From contig NZ_JAUYRO010000068.1 of NCBI RefSeq assembly GCF_030696805.1, forward strand, positions 1 through 47,899: a DNA stretch of 47,899 bases. Direction: 5' to 3'. Numbering within the stretch: position 1 is the first letter of the stretch; each line of letters starts with the position of its first letter. Below are positions 17,444-26,283 of this stretch, piece by piece. The DNA comes from Methyloversatilis sp. (GTDB lineage Bacteria; Pseudomonadota; Gammaproteobacteria; Burkholderiales; Rhodocyclaceae). A program made the position numbers and the translations under genes. The notes beneath the pieces are model-generated. The model had not been told where the DNA came from, ran no database searches, and saw nothing but the letters and a program-made list of their open reading frames with translations.

Positions 17444-17625
17444 GATGCTTTCCGGTTTATCGGTCAGAGGGCGGCCGGGGCGCGAACTTAGCATGAATGG
17501 ACAGCCGCCGGACCTACCGCCGCGGGTTGAACAAATGCCGGACGGGCGCGTCTGAGTGTCACCCCGGCGATTGCCGCGCCACTGTTCGTCGTTGCCACCT
17601 TTTGTCTTTCGAACCACGTTCCGCC

Positions 17626-18531
17626 ATGACCCCAACCGATACCGATTCCGTGAACGGCCTGACCGTGCTCTACGACGGTGACTGCCCGCTGTGCCGGCGC
17701 GAAGTCGGTGTCTATCGCGGCCTGCGGCCGCTGCGGCCGCTGCACTGGGTGGATGTCAGCGACACGCAGGTGCCGCTGCCGACGGCCGGCGACCGGGCGA
17801 GCTATCTGGCGCGCTTTCATGTTCGGCGTGACAGCGGCGAAGTGCTCAGCGGCGCGCGCGCCTTCATCGCACTGTGGGCGGCCCTGCCCGGCTGGCGCTG
17901 GCTGGCCCGCGCGGGTGCGCTGCCGGGCGTGGCCAGCGTGCTCGAAGTCGGTTACCGGGGCTTCCTGCGTGTGCGCCCATCGATGCAGCGCGTCGCGCGC
18001 GCACTCGACACGCCCGGCGTGCCGGACGAACTCATCGGCGAACTGCGCTCCGACCATGCGGGTGAAACCGGCGCGGTGTGGATCTACCGCGGCATCCTCG
18101 CCGTGTCGCGCGATCCGGTCGTGCGCGAATTCGCGCAGCGCCACGGGGTGACCGAACAGCAGCACCTCGAACGCATCTCGGCCTTGCTGCCGCCCCTGCG
18201 GCGCAGCGTGCTGCTGCCCGGCTGGCGCGTTGCGGGCTTCCTGACCGGTGCACTGCCGGCGCTGTTCGGCGCGCGCGCGGTGTTCGGCACCATCGGCGCT
18301 GTCGAAACCTTCGTCGACCACCACTACCAGCAGCAGATCGACCGCCTGCCGGACGACGGCCGCCACACTCAACTGCGCGCGCTGCTGGTCGAATGTCAGG
18401 CCGATGAATGCGCCCATCGCGACGAAGCGCTGAGCCATGGCGACCGGCCCGACGGCTGGCTGATGCGCACCTGGTGCGCTCTGGTGGGCAGCGGGTCGGC
18501 GTTTGCGGTGACGATTGCGCGGCGGCTCTGA
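17626..18531 (+). CDS. coq7: Fusion of DCC (DUF393) thiol-disulfide domain and COQ7 ubiquinone hydroxylase
   Basis: A 301-residue protein with two domains. Residues about 10-115 are a DCC/DUF393 domain with the signature LYDGDCPLCRREV (Cys20, Cys23). Residues about 125-301 are a COQ7-type di-iron hydroxylase domain, with candidate ligands Glu147 (HAGETGA), Glu177 and His180 (EQQH), Glu227 (AVETFVDHH) and Glu261 and His264 (ECAH). COQ7 hydroxylates demethoxyubiquinone, the last ring hydroxylation of ubiquinone synthesis, at the membrane. The reading frame is continuous with a normal linker, so the fusion looks real. What the redox-active DCC domain does is unknown; a role in electron delivery or di-iron maintenance is speculation. 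The ATG at 17626 is the first that gives the DCC start. Confidence 0.92.
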   Translation: MTPTDTDSVNGLTVLYDGDCPLCRREVGVYRGLRPLRPLHWVDVSDTQVPLPTAGDRASYLARFHVRRDSGEVLSGARAFIALWAALPGWRWLARAGALPGVASVLEVGYRGFLRVRPSMQRVARALDTPGVPDELIGELRSDHAGETGAVWIYRGILAVSRDPVVREFAQRHGVTEQQHLERISALLPPLRRSVLLPGWRVAGFLTGALPALFGARAVFGTIGAVETFVDHHYQQQIDRLPDDGRHTQLRALLVECQADECAHRDEALSHGDRPDGWLMRTWCALVGSGSAFAVTIARRL

Positions 18532-18561
18532 GCACCGATCTGATCGCGATCGCCGGACCGG

Positions 18562-19656
18562 TCAGAGGCGCAGCGCGCCCGCGTAGCCGGTCAGCTCGAG
18601 ATAGCCGCGCCCGACCGGGCGCCCCGCCTCCGATGCGTTGACCGCGCCTTCCCAGTAGATGGCGCCGCTGCTGGCGCGGCTGTCCAGTTCCTGGTCGTCC
18701 ATCAGCGGCTGCAGGTCGAATCGGCGTGACCCGACACGAATGCTCATGGCGACCGGATAGCGGCCGCCGGTGCGCGGGCTGAGCCAGTTGCGCCGCACGC
18801 TGAATTCGATATCGGCCGGTGCGAACTGCCGCTCGCCGCGGGCGTCGCGCAGCGTCGCTGCCGCCCACATCGCGCGGCCCTCGCCATCGCGCATGCGGAA
18901 CACCATCAATGCGCCGCCGTCATCCAGATTCAACCCCAGCCAGTCCCAGCCGGTTGCGCCGTCCGGCATCAGCGCGCTGGACCATTCATGGTCCAGCCAG
19001 GCGCGGCCGCGCACGCGCTGCCGGCGGCGACCGATGTCCAGCGTGCCGGCGACCGCGAGTTGCGGCCAGCTCAGGTAATGACTGGCATGCGCCGGGTCGG
19101 CTGCCTTCTGGCTGAAGCCGGCGTCACCCTGCCACAGCACCGGCTGGGTCGGCGTGAAGTCGAGTGCATAGCCGAAGTCAGGCGCAGCGATGCGCGCCGT
19201 CAGATGCTCCGGTGCAGGGTCGCGCCGCAGGCTCCAGTCGTCGATATGCACATCCAGATCGCTCACCGACGCCTCGGCGAGGCCGAAGCCGGCGCGCGCA
19301 ATCTTCTGAGCATGCAGCAGGCGGCCGCGCGCGCCGTCCGACACGGCGGCATGCGCGAACAGGATCTGGCCCGGTGCGAAGCGACTGGCGCTGGCGTCGT
19401 GCGCCGGCTGGCGCACGCGGAAGAAGGTGAGCTGGAAGCCGACCGGCGCGGCGCCCTCGCGCTCCAGCCAGCCGGTGATGTACCACCACTCGATGCGGTG
19501 GCGCGGGTGCGCGCCGTGGTCGCGCGGCAGCGCGAGGGGCGTGCCGCGCACGACCGGATCGAACTCCGGGCCGTGCGCCAGCGCCGGCAGGGCGGCGAGC
19601 AGCGGCAGCTTGAGCAGCAGGCGTCGCAGCAAAAGGTCTGCGTGAGAGGGCGTCAT
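18562..19656 (-). CDS. AttH-like lipocalin-type protein (carotenoid 1,2-hydratase family fold)
   Basis: A 364-residue exported protein. The N-terminus has a basic start and a hydrophobic segment (LLLKLPLLAALPALAHG), reading as a signal peptide. The body matches the AttH/CrtC-like double-lipocalin family: HRIEWWYITGWLE near the start, GFQLTFFRVR, RGRAWLDHEWSS, WDWLGLNLDDG and GRGYLELTGYAG at the end. In many genomes this family is encoded next to an ABC transporter; here none is present. The function of AttH proteins is not established, and a role in lipid or pigment modification is only suggested by the fold. The ATG at 19656 is used because upstream codons lack a signal. It lies 40 bases behind a glycosyltransferase gene on the same strand. 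Confidence 0.9.
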   Translation of the reverse strand: MTPSHADLLLRRLLLKLPLLAALPALAHGPEFDPVVRGTPLALPRDHGAHPRHRIEWWYITGWLEREGAAPVGFQLTFFRVRQPAHDASASRFAPGQILFAHAAVSDGARGRLLHAQKIARAGFGLAEASVSDLDVHIDDWSLRRDPAPEHLTARIAAPDFGYALDFTPTQPVLWQGDAGFSQKAADPAHASHYLSWPQLAVAGTLDIGRRRQRVRGRAWLDHEWSSALMPDGATGWDWLGLNLDDGGALMVFRMRDGEGRAMWAAATLRDARGERQFAPADIEFSVRRNWLSPRTGGRYPVAMSIRVGSRRFDLQPLMDDQELDSRASSGAIYWEGAVNASEAGRPVGRGYLELTGYAGALRL

Positions 19657-19696
19657 GCGCCTTGGACGCCCGCCGCGGCAGGGGTTCCGCTGCCGG

Positions 19697-20920
19697 TCAC
19701 GCCGCACCGTGCGCGAGGCACCGCTCCAGCGCGTCCACAACCTGTACCCCGGTATGGTCCGGTCGCACGCCGGCATGGCGCCCGGCCAGCGCCATCGCGG
19801 CCGCTGAGAATGAAGTGTCGTCGAGCAGCCTGCGCAACAGCGCCGGGTAGTCGGTACCGCGGCTGCCCGGCTCGACCATCAGCCCGATGCCGGCTTCGAC
19901 CACGCGGCGACCCACCATGTACTGCTCCATGTGATTGGGCAGCACCAGTTGCACGCAGCCGGCCAGCGCGGCCGCGCTGACCGTGCCGACGCTGGCGTGC
20001 GACAGCACGATGCGCGCCTGCGCGGTGGCCAGGTCCATACGCACCGGCGCCGGTTCGAAACGGATGTTCGGCGCACCCAGTTCGCGCGCTGTCGCCGCCG
20101 ACAGCCCTTTCGCATGTACCACACTGCGCAGCCCGGGCTGGCGCAGGGCCGCCATCAGCGCAGGGAAATCGGCATGCTCGGGCGACAGATAGGCAAACAC
20201 CGGGATGCCCCCGCTACCGCCCTCGCCTTCACATTGAGGCCACTGCGGCACCGCGCCGGCGTCGTCGACGAAACTCGGGCCGACACGCACCACGCTGTCC
20301 GGATAGGCCGGGTAATGCGCCAGCTCCGGCAGCGAAGCAACGATGCACAGGGCGTCGGCGAACAGCGCGGTGAGCCGGGGCAGCGCGGGCTGATCCATCG
20401 CAGCGAGCGCGGCATTGACCGCACGCAGCACGGTGGCATCGCTGGCCGCGCAGGCGGCGCTATCGGCCGCGTCCCAGTAATGCAGCGCCGGAAACACATC
20501 GCCGAAGGCCGGCACTTCGAAACCGTTGCCGACAGCGGCCACCGGAAACCGGTAGGCGCGCGCCGCCAGCATCGCGCTCGGCGCGTGGTCGCACACCAGC
20601 AGATCAGGGCGACACAGGTCGAACATCGTGCGCCAGCCGGACAGCAACCCGGCCAGTCCGGCGGGGTCGAGCCAGCCGGCCGACGCCAGCACCGCTGAAA
20701 AATTGACCAGCCCGGGCGGTCTGGCCATGCGCGGCAGCCAGATCGGCGACTGCATCACGGCAAATCCTTCGCCGACCACGCGGCCGTGCGCGCGCGACAG
20801 ATCCTTCAGCACAAACGTCACCTCATGGCCGCGCCGGCGCAGCTCGCGCGCCGTCAGCAGCATGCGGTCGAGGTGACCCATGTTGGCGCCGAGTTCCCAC
20901 GCAAGCAGCACGCGGCTCAC
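19697..20920 (-). CDS. Glycosyltransferase, GT-B fold, UDP-glycosyltransferase (MGT/GT1) type
   Basis: A 407-residue glycosyltransferase. The N-terminal half starts VLLAWELGANMGHLDRM, and the C-terminal half has the nucleotide-sugar binding region with LSHASVGTVSAAALAGCVQLVLPNHMEQYMVGRRV, the usual motif of GT1 enzymes. It is a clear paralogue of the protein at 23378-24574 (WELG..GHL..LL, DLLVCDHAPSAMLAAR against DLLVMDHAPTALLATR). The start is set to GTG at 20920, because this aligns with the MARILFCWELG start of the paralogue; an ATG at 20953 would add 11 residues. Donor and acceptor are unknown. It is divergent from a GT4-type glycosyltransferase and probably cotranscribed with the AttH-like gene. 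Confidence 0.88.
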   Translation of the reverse strand: MSRVLLAWELGANMGHLDRMLLTARELRRRGHEVTFVLKDLSRAHGRVVGEGFAVMQSPIWLPRMARPPGLVNFSAVLASAGWLDPAGLAGLLSGWRTMFDLCRPDLLVCDHAPSAMLAARAYRFPVAAVGNGFEVPAFGDVFPALHYWDAADSAACAASDATVLRAVNAALAAMDQPALPRLTALFADALCIVASLPELAHYPAYPDSVVRVGPSFVDDAGAVPQWPQCEGEGGSGGIPVFAYLSPEHADFPALMAALRQPGLRSVVHAKGLSAATARELGAPNIRFEPAPVRMDLATAQARIVLSHASVGTVSAAALAGCVQLVLPNHMEQYMVGRRVVEAGIGLMVEPGSRGTDYPALLRRLLDDTSFSAAAMALAGRHAGVRPDHTGVQVVDALERCLAHGAA

Positions 20921-21066
20921 CGCGATACGCCTGTGCAAGAATCGCGCGTCCATTCCGACCGAGCGCAGGGGTTTTCCATGGTGTCCGATCCATCCGGCAA
21001 TGACATGATGCAGGCGCAGAGCATACGGGCGCCGCACGCGCCCTGTCACGCGCCGGGCACCCGGGC

Positions 21067-22143
21067 ATGACGGCGCGCCGTGTTGTGCTGTTCGTCACCC
21101 ATGACCCGTTCTGGCGTCTGGGCGGCGGCGAGCGCACGCGCAATCTGGCGCTGGCCTGGATGCTGGGCCAGCTGTTCGACCTTCACCTTTTCTGCCTCGC
21201 GCCGGTCGGCGACGCCGACCGCAAGCGTCTTGCCGCACTGCGCGTGTCTGCCAAGCTGCATCCCTGCGCCGATGCGGAACCTGCAGCCGCCTTCAGCAGG
21301 CTGGCCGAAATCGTCAGCGAGATCGGCGCCCATGCCTGCATCCTTGCCAAGCTGCGGCTCGACTTTCTGGCCGACGCGCTGTCGCCCGGCGTGCTGCGCA
21401 TCCTGGACACGCACGACCTGGTCAGCGACAACGTGGCATCGCGCGCGCGCGCCGGCCTTGAGCCCTGGGGCGGCATCGATCTGTCGTTCGATGAGGAAAT
21501 GCAGCGGCTGGCCCGCTACGATCACGTACTGCTGATCCAGCAGGACGATGCGCGCCGCGTGGCGGCCGCCATCGGGTCGCGTGCGCTGTGCGTGCCGCAC
21601 CCGGTAAGTTTCGCCCGTCAGCCGGTGCGGGCACAGGGCCGCGTGCTGGGCTTTGTCGCCAGCGGCTGGCAAGGCAATGTCGATGCACTGGACTGGTTCG
21701 CACATGAGGTCTGGCCGGCGCTGGATGGCGTGCCGACCGAGCTGCACGTGTGGGGGTCGGTGTGCCAGGTCTGGGCACCGCCCGCCGGGGTGACCGCCAT
21801 CGCACACGGCTTCGTCGCGGACTACGCCGCCATCTGGGGCCGCATCGACGTCGCCATCAATCCGGTGCGCTGGGGGTCCGGCCTGAAGATCAAGAACGTC
21901 GAGGCGCTCGGCCATGGCGTGCCACTGGTCACGACGACCGAAGGCGCACGCGGACTGGATGACGACGCCGGCCGTTGCTTCCGTGTGGCCGACGATCCTG
22001 ACCGCTTTGCGCGCCACTGCCGCGAACTGCTGGCGGATGCGGCGCTGCGCGAACAAACCGGCGCGCGAGGCCATGACTATGCGGCTCTGCACTTCTCGCC
22101 GCAAACCTGTTTCGCGCCATTGATTCGTGCGCTGTCAGTCTAG
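21067..22143 (+). CDS. Glycosyltransferase, GT4-like
   Basis: A 358-residue GT-B glycosyltransferase with no membrane segment. The N-terminus (RVVLFVTHDPFWRLGGGERTRNLAL) and the C-terminal DVAINPVRWGSGLKIKNVEAL and PLVTTTEGARGL motifs identify the GT4-like group. It is a close paralogue of the protein at 27967-29046, sharing DTHDLVSDN, RALCVPHPV and the GSGLKIK block. The ATG at 21067 is the natural start. It is transcribed divergently from the GT1-type gene and reads towards the PEP-CTERM gene. The sugar and acceptor are unknown; surface polysaccharide or glycoprotein synthesis is likely from the context. Confidence 0.92.
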   Translation: MTARRVVLFVTHDPFWRLGGGERTRNLALAWMLGQLFDLHLFCLAPVGDADRKRLAALRVSAKLHPCADAEPAAAFSRLAEIVSEIGAHACILAKLRLDFLADALSPGVLRILDTHDLVSDNVASRARAGLEPWGGIDLSFDEEMQRLARYDHVLLIQQDDARRVAAAIGSRALCVPHPVSFARQPVRAQGRVLGFVASGWQGNVDALDWFAHEVWPALDGVPTELHVWGSVCQVWAPPAGVTAIAHGFVADYAAIWGRIDVAINPVRWGSGLKIKNVEALGHGVPLVTTTEGARGLDDDAGRCFRVADDPDRFARHCRELLADAALREQTGARGHDYAALHFSPQTCFAPLIRALSV

Positions 22144-22213
22144 ATCCGTCAGATTTTTTAACACTTTGGTAACAGAGCTTCACCATACCTCTGATTATTC
22201 GACCTTTTTTTTC

Positions 22214-22229
22214 AGGCCTTTTTTTTGCT
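22214..22229 (+). promoter_or_regulatory. Candidate sigma-54 promoter for the PEP-CTERM gene
   Basis: GG at 22215-22216 and GC at 22227-22228 are separated by exactly ten bases, the invariant -24/-12 spacing of sigma-54 promoters. The -12 half reads TTGCT, as in the consensus. The spacer is nearly all T. The ATG of the PEP-CTERM gene lies about 40 bases downstream. PEP-CTERM genes are known in several betaproteobacteria to depend on RpoN and the PrsK/PrsR system, which supports this reading. Confidence 0.6.
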
Positions 22230-22267
22230 TGGGTGGCTTCACACATCAACCCACACCGGAGAAGCCC

Positions 22268-23305
22268 ATGGAAGCCAGACTTCCCAACGCAAAAACCATC
22301 GCCATCGCACTCGGTGCAGCCTTCAGCGCGCTGTCACTGCAGGCGCAGGCCAATCCGATCTCGGTCGACGCGCGCTACAGCCTCGGCGGCGGCCCGGAAA
22401 TCATCGAACCGACGCTGACCGGCAGCAATGTTGACTACTACCTGTGGAAGGACACCCCCGGCGGCAACTCCGTGTTCTTCCATACCTACGGCTATGAAAG
22501 CGGCGGTCAGGCCAATTTCGGCGCGCGTTCGTCCGGCGAAGGCATCTTCACGGCGTGGAGCCGGGTCAGCTACAGCACGCTGGTGGATGTCACCGGCACG
22601 CAGGCAGTCCGCTTCGACTTCCGCGTCGACAACACCGAACTGGCTTTCTACAACGCCTTCATCGGCCAGACCGGCAGCAGCCGGCTCGAGCTGGTCATTA
22701 GCATTGACGGCACCGAGCTGACGCGTGAAGACATCCGCCTTGACCTGGCGGCGACCGGCACGATTACCTGTACCGACGCCGGCACCGGTCAGCTCGACAG
22801 CTACATCGAATGCCCGCCCTCGGCGCTGGCGAGCATTTCGCAGAACTCGCGCGACTTCTCGGCCGATCTGGGCATCCGCTCGGGCGACTTCACGCTGCAG
22901 TACGACATCATCGCCACCGTGTCCGGCAACATGCTGGGCGGCACCGATTGCAGCTCCTACGGCGAATTCGTCGAAGACGGCTACGGCAACGGCGCTATCC
23001 AGTTCGGCAATGTCGTCGAACAGCAACCCCAGTTCGCGGCCGCGACGGTTGATGGTGAAGAACCGATCCTGATCCCCGGTTTCGGTTGCAGCCCCGGCCA
23101 GGCGATCGCACGCAGCGGCGACCCCAACAACTTCTCGTTCGCCAATCCCGGCCCGCAGCAACTGGTGATTCCGGCGAACAACGCCTCGCCGTTCGCCATC
23201 ACGCAGCGCGCGGTGGACAACACGGTGCCTGAACCGACGACCCTGGCACTGGCTGGACTGGCGCTGGCCGGACTGGCCGCGGCGCGACGACGCAAACCCG
23301 GCTGA
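22268..23305 (+). CDS. PEP-CTERM sorting domain protein, secreted, function unknown
   Basis: A 345-residue exported protein. Residues 1-29 are a signal peptide ending in QAQA. The central part, rich in Gly, Ser, Thr and Asn, predicts beta structure and has no domain I can name; it contains four or more Cys that could pair. Residues 320-345 are a textbook PEP-CTERM signal: VPEPTTLALAGLALAGLAAARRRKPG. The protein should be cleaved by an exosortase and released or anchored at the surface, often with glycosylation. The ATG at 22268 is preceded by GGAG. Flanking glycosyltransferase genes could modify it or build the matrix it sits in. A sigma-54 promoter precedes and an intrinsic terminator follows, so it is probably a single-gene unit. 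Confidence 0.93.
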   Translation: MEARLPNAKTIAIALGAAFSALSLQAQANPISVDARYSLGGGPEIIEPTLTGSNVDYYLWKDTPGGNSVFFHTYGYESGGQANFGARSSGEGIFTAWSRVSYSTLVDVTGTQAVRFDFRVDNTELAFYNAFIGQTGSSRLELVISIDGTELTREDIRLDLAATGTITCTDAGTGQLDSYIECPPSALASISQNSRDFSADLGIRSGDFTLQYDIIATVSGNMLGGTDCSSYGEFVEDGYGNGAIQFGNVVEQQPQFAAATVDGEEPILIPGFGCSPGQAIARSGDPNNFSFANPGPQQLVIPANNASPFAITQRAVDNTVPEPTTLALAGLALAGLAAARRRKPG

Positions 23306-23323
23306 TTTCACGACAGCCTTCAC

Positions 23324-23354
23324 ACAACGGCACCTGCGGGTGCCGTTGTTGTTT
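23324..23354 (+). terminator. Intrinsic terminator after the PEP-CTERM gene
   Basis: A perfect 11-bp stem, ACAACGGCACC paired with GGTGCCGTTGT, closes on a TGCG loop and is followed by the short T-rich run TGTTT. It begins 19 bases after the PEP-CTERM stop codon and 24 bases before the next gene. Confidence 0.8.
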
Positions 23355-23377
23355 GGCCAGCCGCTACCATCGCACCC

Positions 23378-24574
23378 ATGGCGCGCATTCTTTTCTGCTG
23401 GGAACTGGGCGGTGACTACGGTCACCTGTCGCGGCTGCTGCCGATCGCGCTGGCGCTGCGCGAACGCGGACACGAACCGGTGTTCGCCGTGCGCGACCTG
23501 CTCGGCGCCGAAGCGCTGCTGCATCGGCATCACCTGCGCTGGCTGCAGGCGCCGTTGTGGATCGGCCAGGTCACCGGTCTTCCGCCGCCGATCAGCCATG
23601 CCGAACTGCTGATGCGCTTCGGCTTCCTGAACACGCGCGCACTGACCGGTGTCGCGCGGGCCTGGCGCGCGCTGATCGACCTCGTCCAACCCGACCTGCT
23701 GGTGATGGACCACGCGCCGACGGCGCTGCTCGCCACCCGCGGGCTGGGCACTCCGCGCGTCAATCTGGGCGACGGCTTCTGCATTCCGCCAACGGGCCGG
23801 CCGATGCCGCCGTTTCGCTGGTGGCAGCAGGAGAACCTGAAACGTGTCGCCGATTCTGAGGCGCACGTCTGGAAAACCGCGAACGAAGTGCTGTTTGCGC
23901 TGGACGCGCCACCGTTGGCGAGCCTGTCCGAACTGACCGCCTGCGACGCATCGCTGATGCTGGCCTTCGCCGAACTCGATCACTACGCCGGTCACCCGGG
24001 CGCGCACTGGCTCGGACCGCTGTTCAGCCTCGGTCAGGGCACCGACGTCATCTGGCCGGAGGGCACCGGCCCGCGCGTATTTGCCTATCTCAAACCCGGT
24101 TATCCGGCGATCGATGCTGCGCTGGGCGCGCTGGCGAAATTGCCGGCGCGCGTGCTGGCCCATGTGCCGGGCACCTCGGCACAGACCGTCGCCACGTTTT
24201 CGCGCGCGTCGATGCGCATCAGCGGCGAGCCGCTGGACATGGAAGCCGCCCGGCGGGACTGCGATCTGGCGATCTGCCATGGCGGCAACGGCACGGTGTC
24301 GGCCATGTTGCTGGCCGGCAAACCGCTGATCGTGCTGCCGTCACAGATGGAACAGGTCATGACGGCCAAACGTCTCGAAACCCTCGGTGTCGCCGCCGTG
24401 GTGATGCCGGATGCCACGGCTGCCGTATCGGCGCTGTTCCGGAAGGCCCTTGCAGATGCCGCTCTCGGTCAGGCGGCGCGCGCCTTCGCGCAGCGTCACG
24501 ACGGGTATGAGCCGCGGCAGACGATCCGGGCAGTCGCCGATCGCTGCGAAGCCCTGCTGGAGCCGCGCCGATGA
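23378..24574 (+). CDS. Glycosyltransferase, GT-B fold, UDP-glycosyltransferase (MGT/GT1) type
   Basis: A 398-residue protein and paralogue of the product of 19697-20920. It begins MARILFCWELGGDYGHLSRLL and has the C-terminal motif ICHGGNGTVSAMLLAGKPLIVLPSQMEQVM, where the HGGNGT segment binds the donor phosphate in GT1 enzymes. The acceptor-binding N-terminal half diverges more from its paralogue than the C-terminal half, as expected if the acceptors differ. The ATG at 23378 follows a terminator, so it has its own promoter or reads through. Its stop codon overlaps the start of the following GT2 gene (ATGA), so the two are coupled. Confidence 0.9.
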   Translation: MARILFCWELGGDYGHLSRLLPIALALRERGHEPVFAVRDLLGAEALLHRHHLRWLQAPLWIGQVTGLPPPISHAELLMRFGFLNTRALTGVARAWRALIDLVQPDLLVMDHAPTALLATRGLGTPRVNLGDGFCIPPTGRPMPPFRWWQQENLKRVADSEAHVWKTANEVLFALDAPPLASLSELTACDASLMLAFAELDHYAGHPGAHWLGPLFSLGQGTDVIWPEGTGPRVFAYLKPGYPAIDAALGALAKLPARVLAHVPGTSAQTVATFSRASMRISGEPLDMEAARRDCDLAICHGGNGTVSAMLLAGKPLIVLPSQMEQVMTAKRLETLGVAAVVMPDATAAVSALFRKALADAALGQAARAFAQRHDGYEPRQTIRAVADRCEALLEPRR

Positions 24575-26283
24575 GCACGCCGTCCCGCACACCCTCTTTT
24601 TCCATCGTCATCTGCAATTACAACTACGCGCAGTTCATCGGTCAGGCGATCGACAGCGCGCTGTCGCAGCGCTACCCCGCCGACAAGGTCGAGGTCGTCG
24701 TCGTCGATGACGGCTCGACCGACGATTCGCTCGCGGTGCTGACGCGCTACCGCGACCATCCGCAGGTGAAGGTGGTGCAGCAGCCCAACCGCGGCCAGAC
24801 CGCCGCCTTCGACGCCGGGGTGCGGGCAGCCAGCGGCGAACTGGTGTGTCTGCTCGACTCCGATGACCTGTGCCTGCCGGAGAAACTGTCGACCGTAGCC
24901 GCCTGGATCGCTTCGAAGACGATCGACACCGAGCGGCTGTTCCTGTGCCACGACCTCATCCTGCGCGACGAGCGCACCGGCGAATCGGCGCTTGACACCT
25001 GGTTCCGCATCGTCGGCATCGACAAGCTGGAAGACATCTACGATCTCGACGGCCGGCCGATGTTTTTCCCGTTCTCGGTGCCAACCGGTCTGGTGTTCGG
25101 GCGCACGCTGGTCACGGAATGTCTCGCCGCGATTCCGGCCTGGGCATTTCCGCGCGGAGCCGACGGCGCGCTGTGCCCGGCGGCACTGATCAGGAGCGGC
25201 TGCGTTCATTACCTGCGGCAGACGCTGGGTATCTATCGCATCCATTCGGCCAACGAGTTCGGCAGCCTGCGCAACGGTCGCTACACGCCGCGCATCGACC
25301 TGCGCGACCGTACGCCACGCCAGCTGCACTTTCTCGACCAGTGGGTGGACATGGCCGATCTGGAACCGGCGCACCACGCCCGCGCCCGCGGCTACTTCCG
25401 GCGCTGGGAAAAGCTGCAGCGCATGCCGACCGGCGACCGCGGCATTGCGGCGCCGCGCATCAGTATCGCGCTGATCGGCCGGGGCGACGCAGCAGCTGTG
25501 TCGGCAAGCGTTGCTTCGGCGCTCGACCAGCGGCATCCGGACTGCGAAGTGCTGCTGCCTGCCGCGCTGCCCGGCCCTGCCACGCCCGACGCTGCAGGAA
25601 TCCGCCGCTACGACGACGGCGCGGATGAGGCTGACGCACTGACGCGCCTCATCGCTGCGGCGCGCGCGGCGTCGGGTGAATCCATCGCGTTCCTGCCGGT
25701 CGGTGACCGCCTGGACCGCGATTTCGTCGAACGCCATCTGTTCTATCGCCAGTACGGCGCGCTGGTCGGCGTGACATGCAGCGACATCCGGCTCGTAACG
25801 CCGGCGGGCGAACTGGTGCATCAGAACGCGTTCGCGCAAAGCGGCGCATGGACGCAGGCGGTGCAGCAGATTCCGCCGTTCGCGACCGGCCTGGCGCAAT
25901 GGGTCGCCCCGCCGCTGGCGGCCTGCATGTTCCGGCGCGACCTGCTGGTCGAACTGGCCAGCGCACCGGACGGCCAGCCGTGGCCGGCGGACATGGCTGA
26001 AGCGGGTGGCTGGTGGCCGGTGCAGCTGGCGCTGCACACGTCAGGTCTGCTGCGCTTCCGGGAAACGCTGTGCAGCGTGCGACTGGCCAGCGGCACGCAG
26101 GCAAGCTACGGCTGGCTGTCGGCGCCGCACGCACCGGACGGCCGGGTGGTCGAACCGGCGGTCGCTGGCGTGACGAAATGGCTGCGCAGCTGGCATGCCG
26201 GACATCGGGACATGCTCGCGGCGCGATTGCCGGGGGCCTGGCAACAGCGGTTTCCGGCCTGGCTGGACGCCCAGCGTGGCTGA
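24571..26283 (+). CDS. Glycosyltransferase with tandem GT2-type domains, second degenerate
   Basis: A 570-residue protein. Residues about 8-230 are a GT-A fold GT2 domain: FSIVICNYNYAQFIGQAIDSAL, VVVVDDGSTDDS and the DxD-type metal site LDSDD (Asp96-Asp99). From about residue 297 a second domain repeats the pattern (ISIALIGRGDAAAVSASVASAL, then ASGESIAFLPVGDRLDRDFV), but the DxD is replaced by PVGD, so it looks inactive or altered in specificity. The start ATG overlaps the TGA of the GT1-type gene, indicating coupled translation. It meets the fpr gene head-on with no gap between stop codons. The transferred sugar is unknown; glycan or surface polysaccharide assembly is likely. Confidence 0.9.
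   Translation: MSTPSRTPSFSIVICNYNYAQFIGQAIDSALSQRYPADKVEVVVVDDGSTDDSLAVLTRYRDHPQVKVVQQPNRGQTAAFDAGVRAASGELVCLLDSDDLCLPEKLSTVAAWIASKTIDTERLFLCHDLILRDERTGESALDTWFRIVGIDKLEDIYDLDGRPMFFPFSVPTGLVFGRTLVTECLAAIPAWAFPRGADGALCPAALIRSGCVHYLRQTLGIYRIHSANEFGSLRNGRYTPRIDLRDRTPRQLHFLDQWVDMADLEPAHHARARGYFRRWEKLQRMPTGDRGIAAPRISIALIGRGDAAAVSASVASALDQRHPDCEVLLPAALPGPATPDAAGIRRYDDGADEADALTRLIAAARAASGESIAFLPVGDRLDRDFVERHLFYRQYGALVGVTCSDIRLVTPAGELVHQNAFAQSGAWTQAVQQIPPFATGLAQWVAPPLAACMFRRDLLVELASAPDGQPWPADMAEAGGWWPVQLALHTSGLLRFRETLCSVRLASGTQASYGWLSAPHAPDGRVVEPAVAGVTKWLRSWHAGHRDMLAARLPGAWQQRFPAWLDAQRG

Noticed and set aside
17444-17625. Possible yybP-ykoY manganese riboswitch before the GDT1-type gene
   Set aside because: The conserved loop sequences were looked for on the minus strand and not found.
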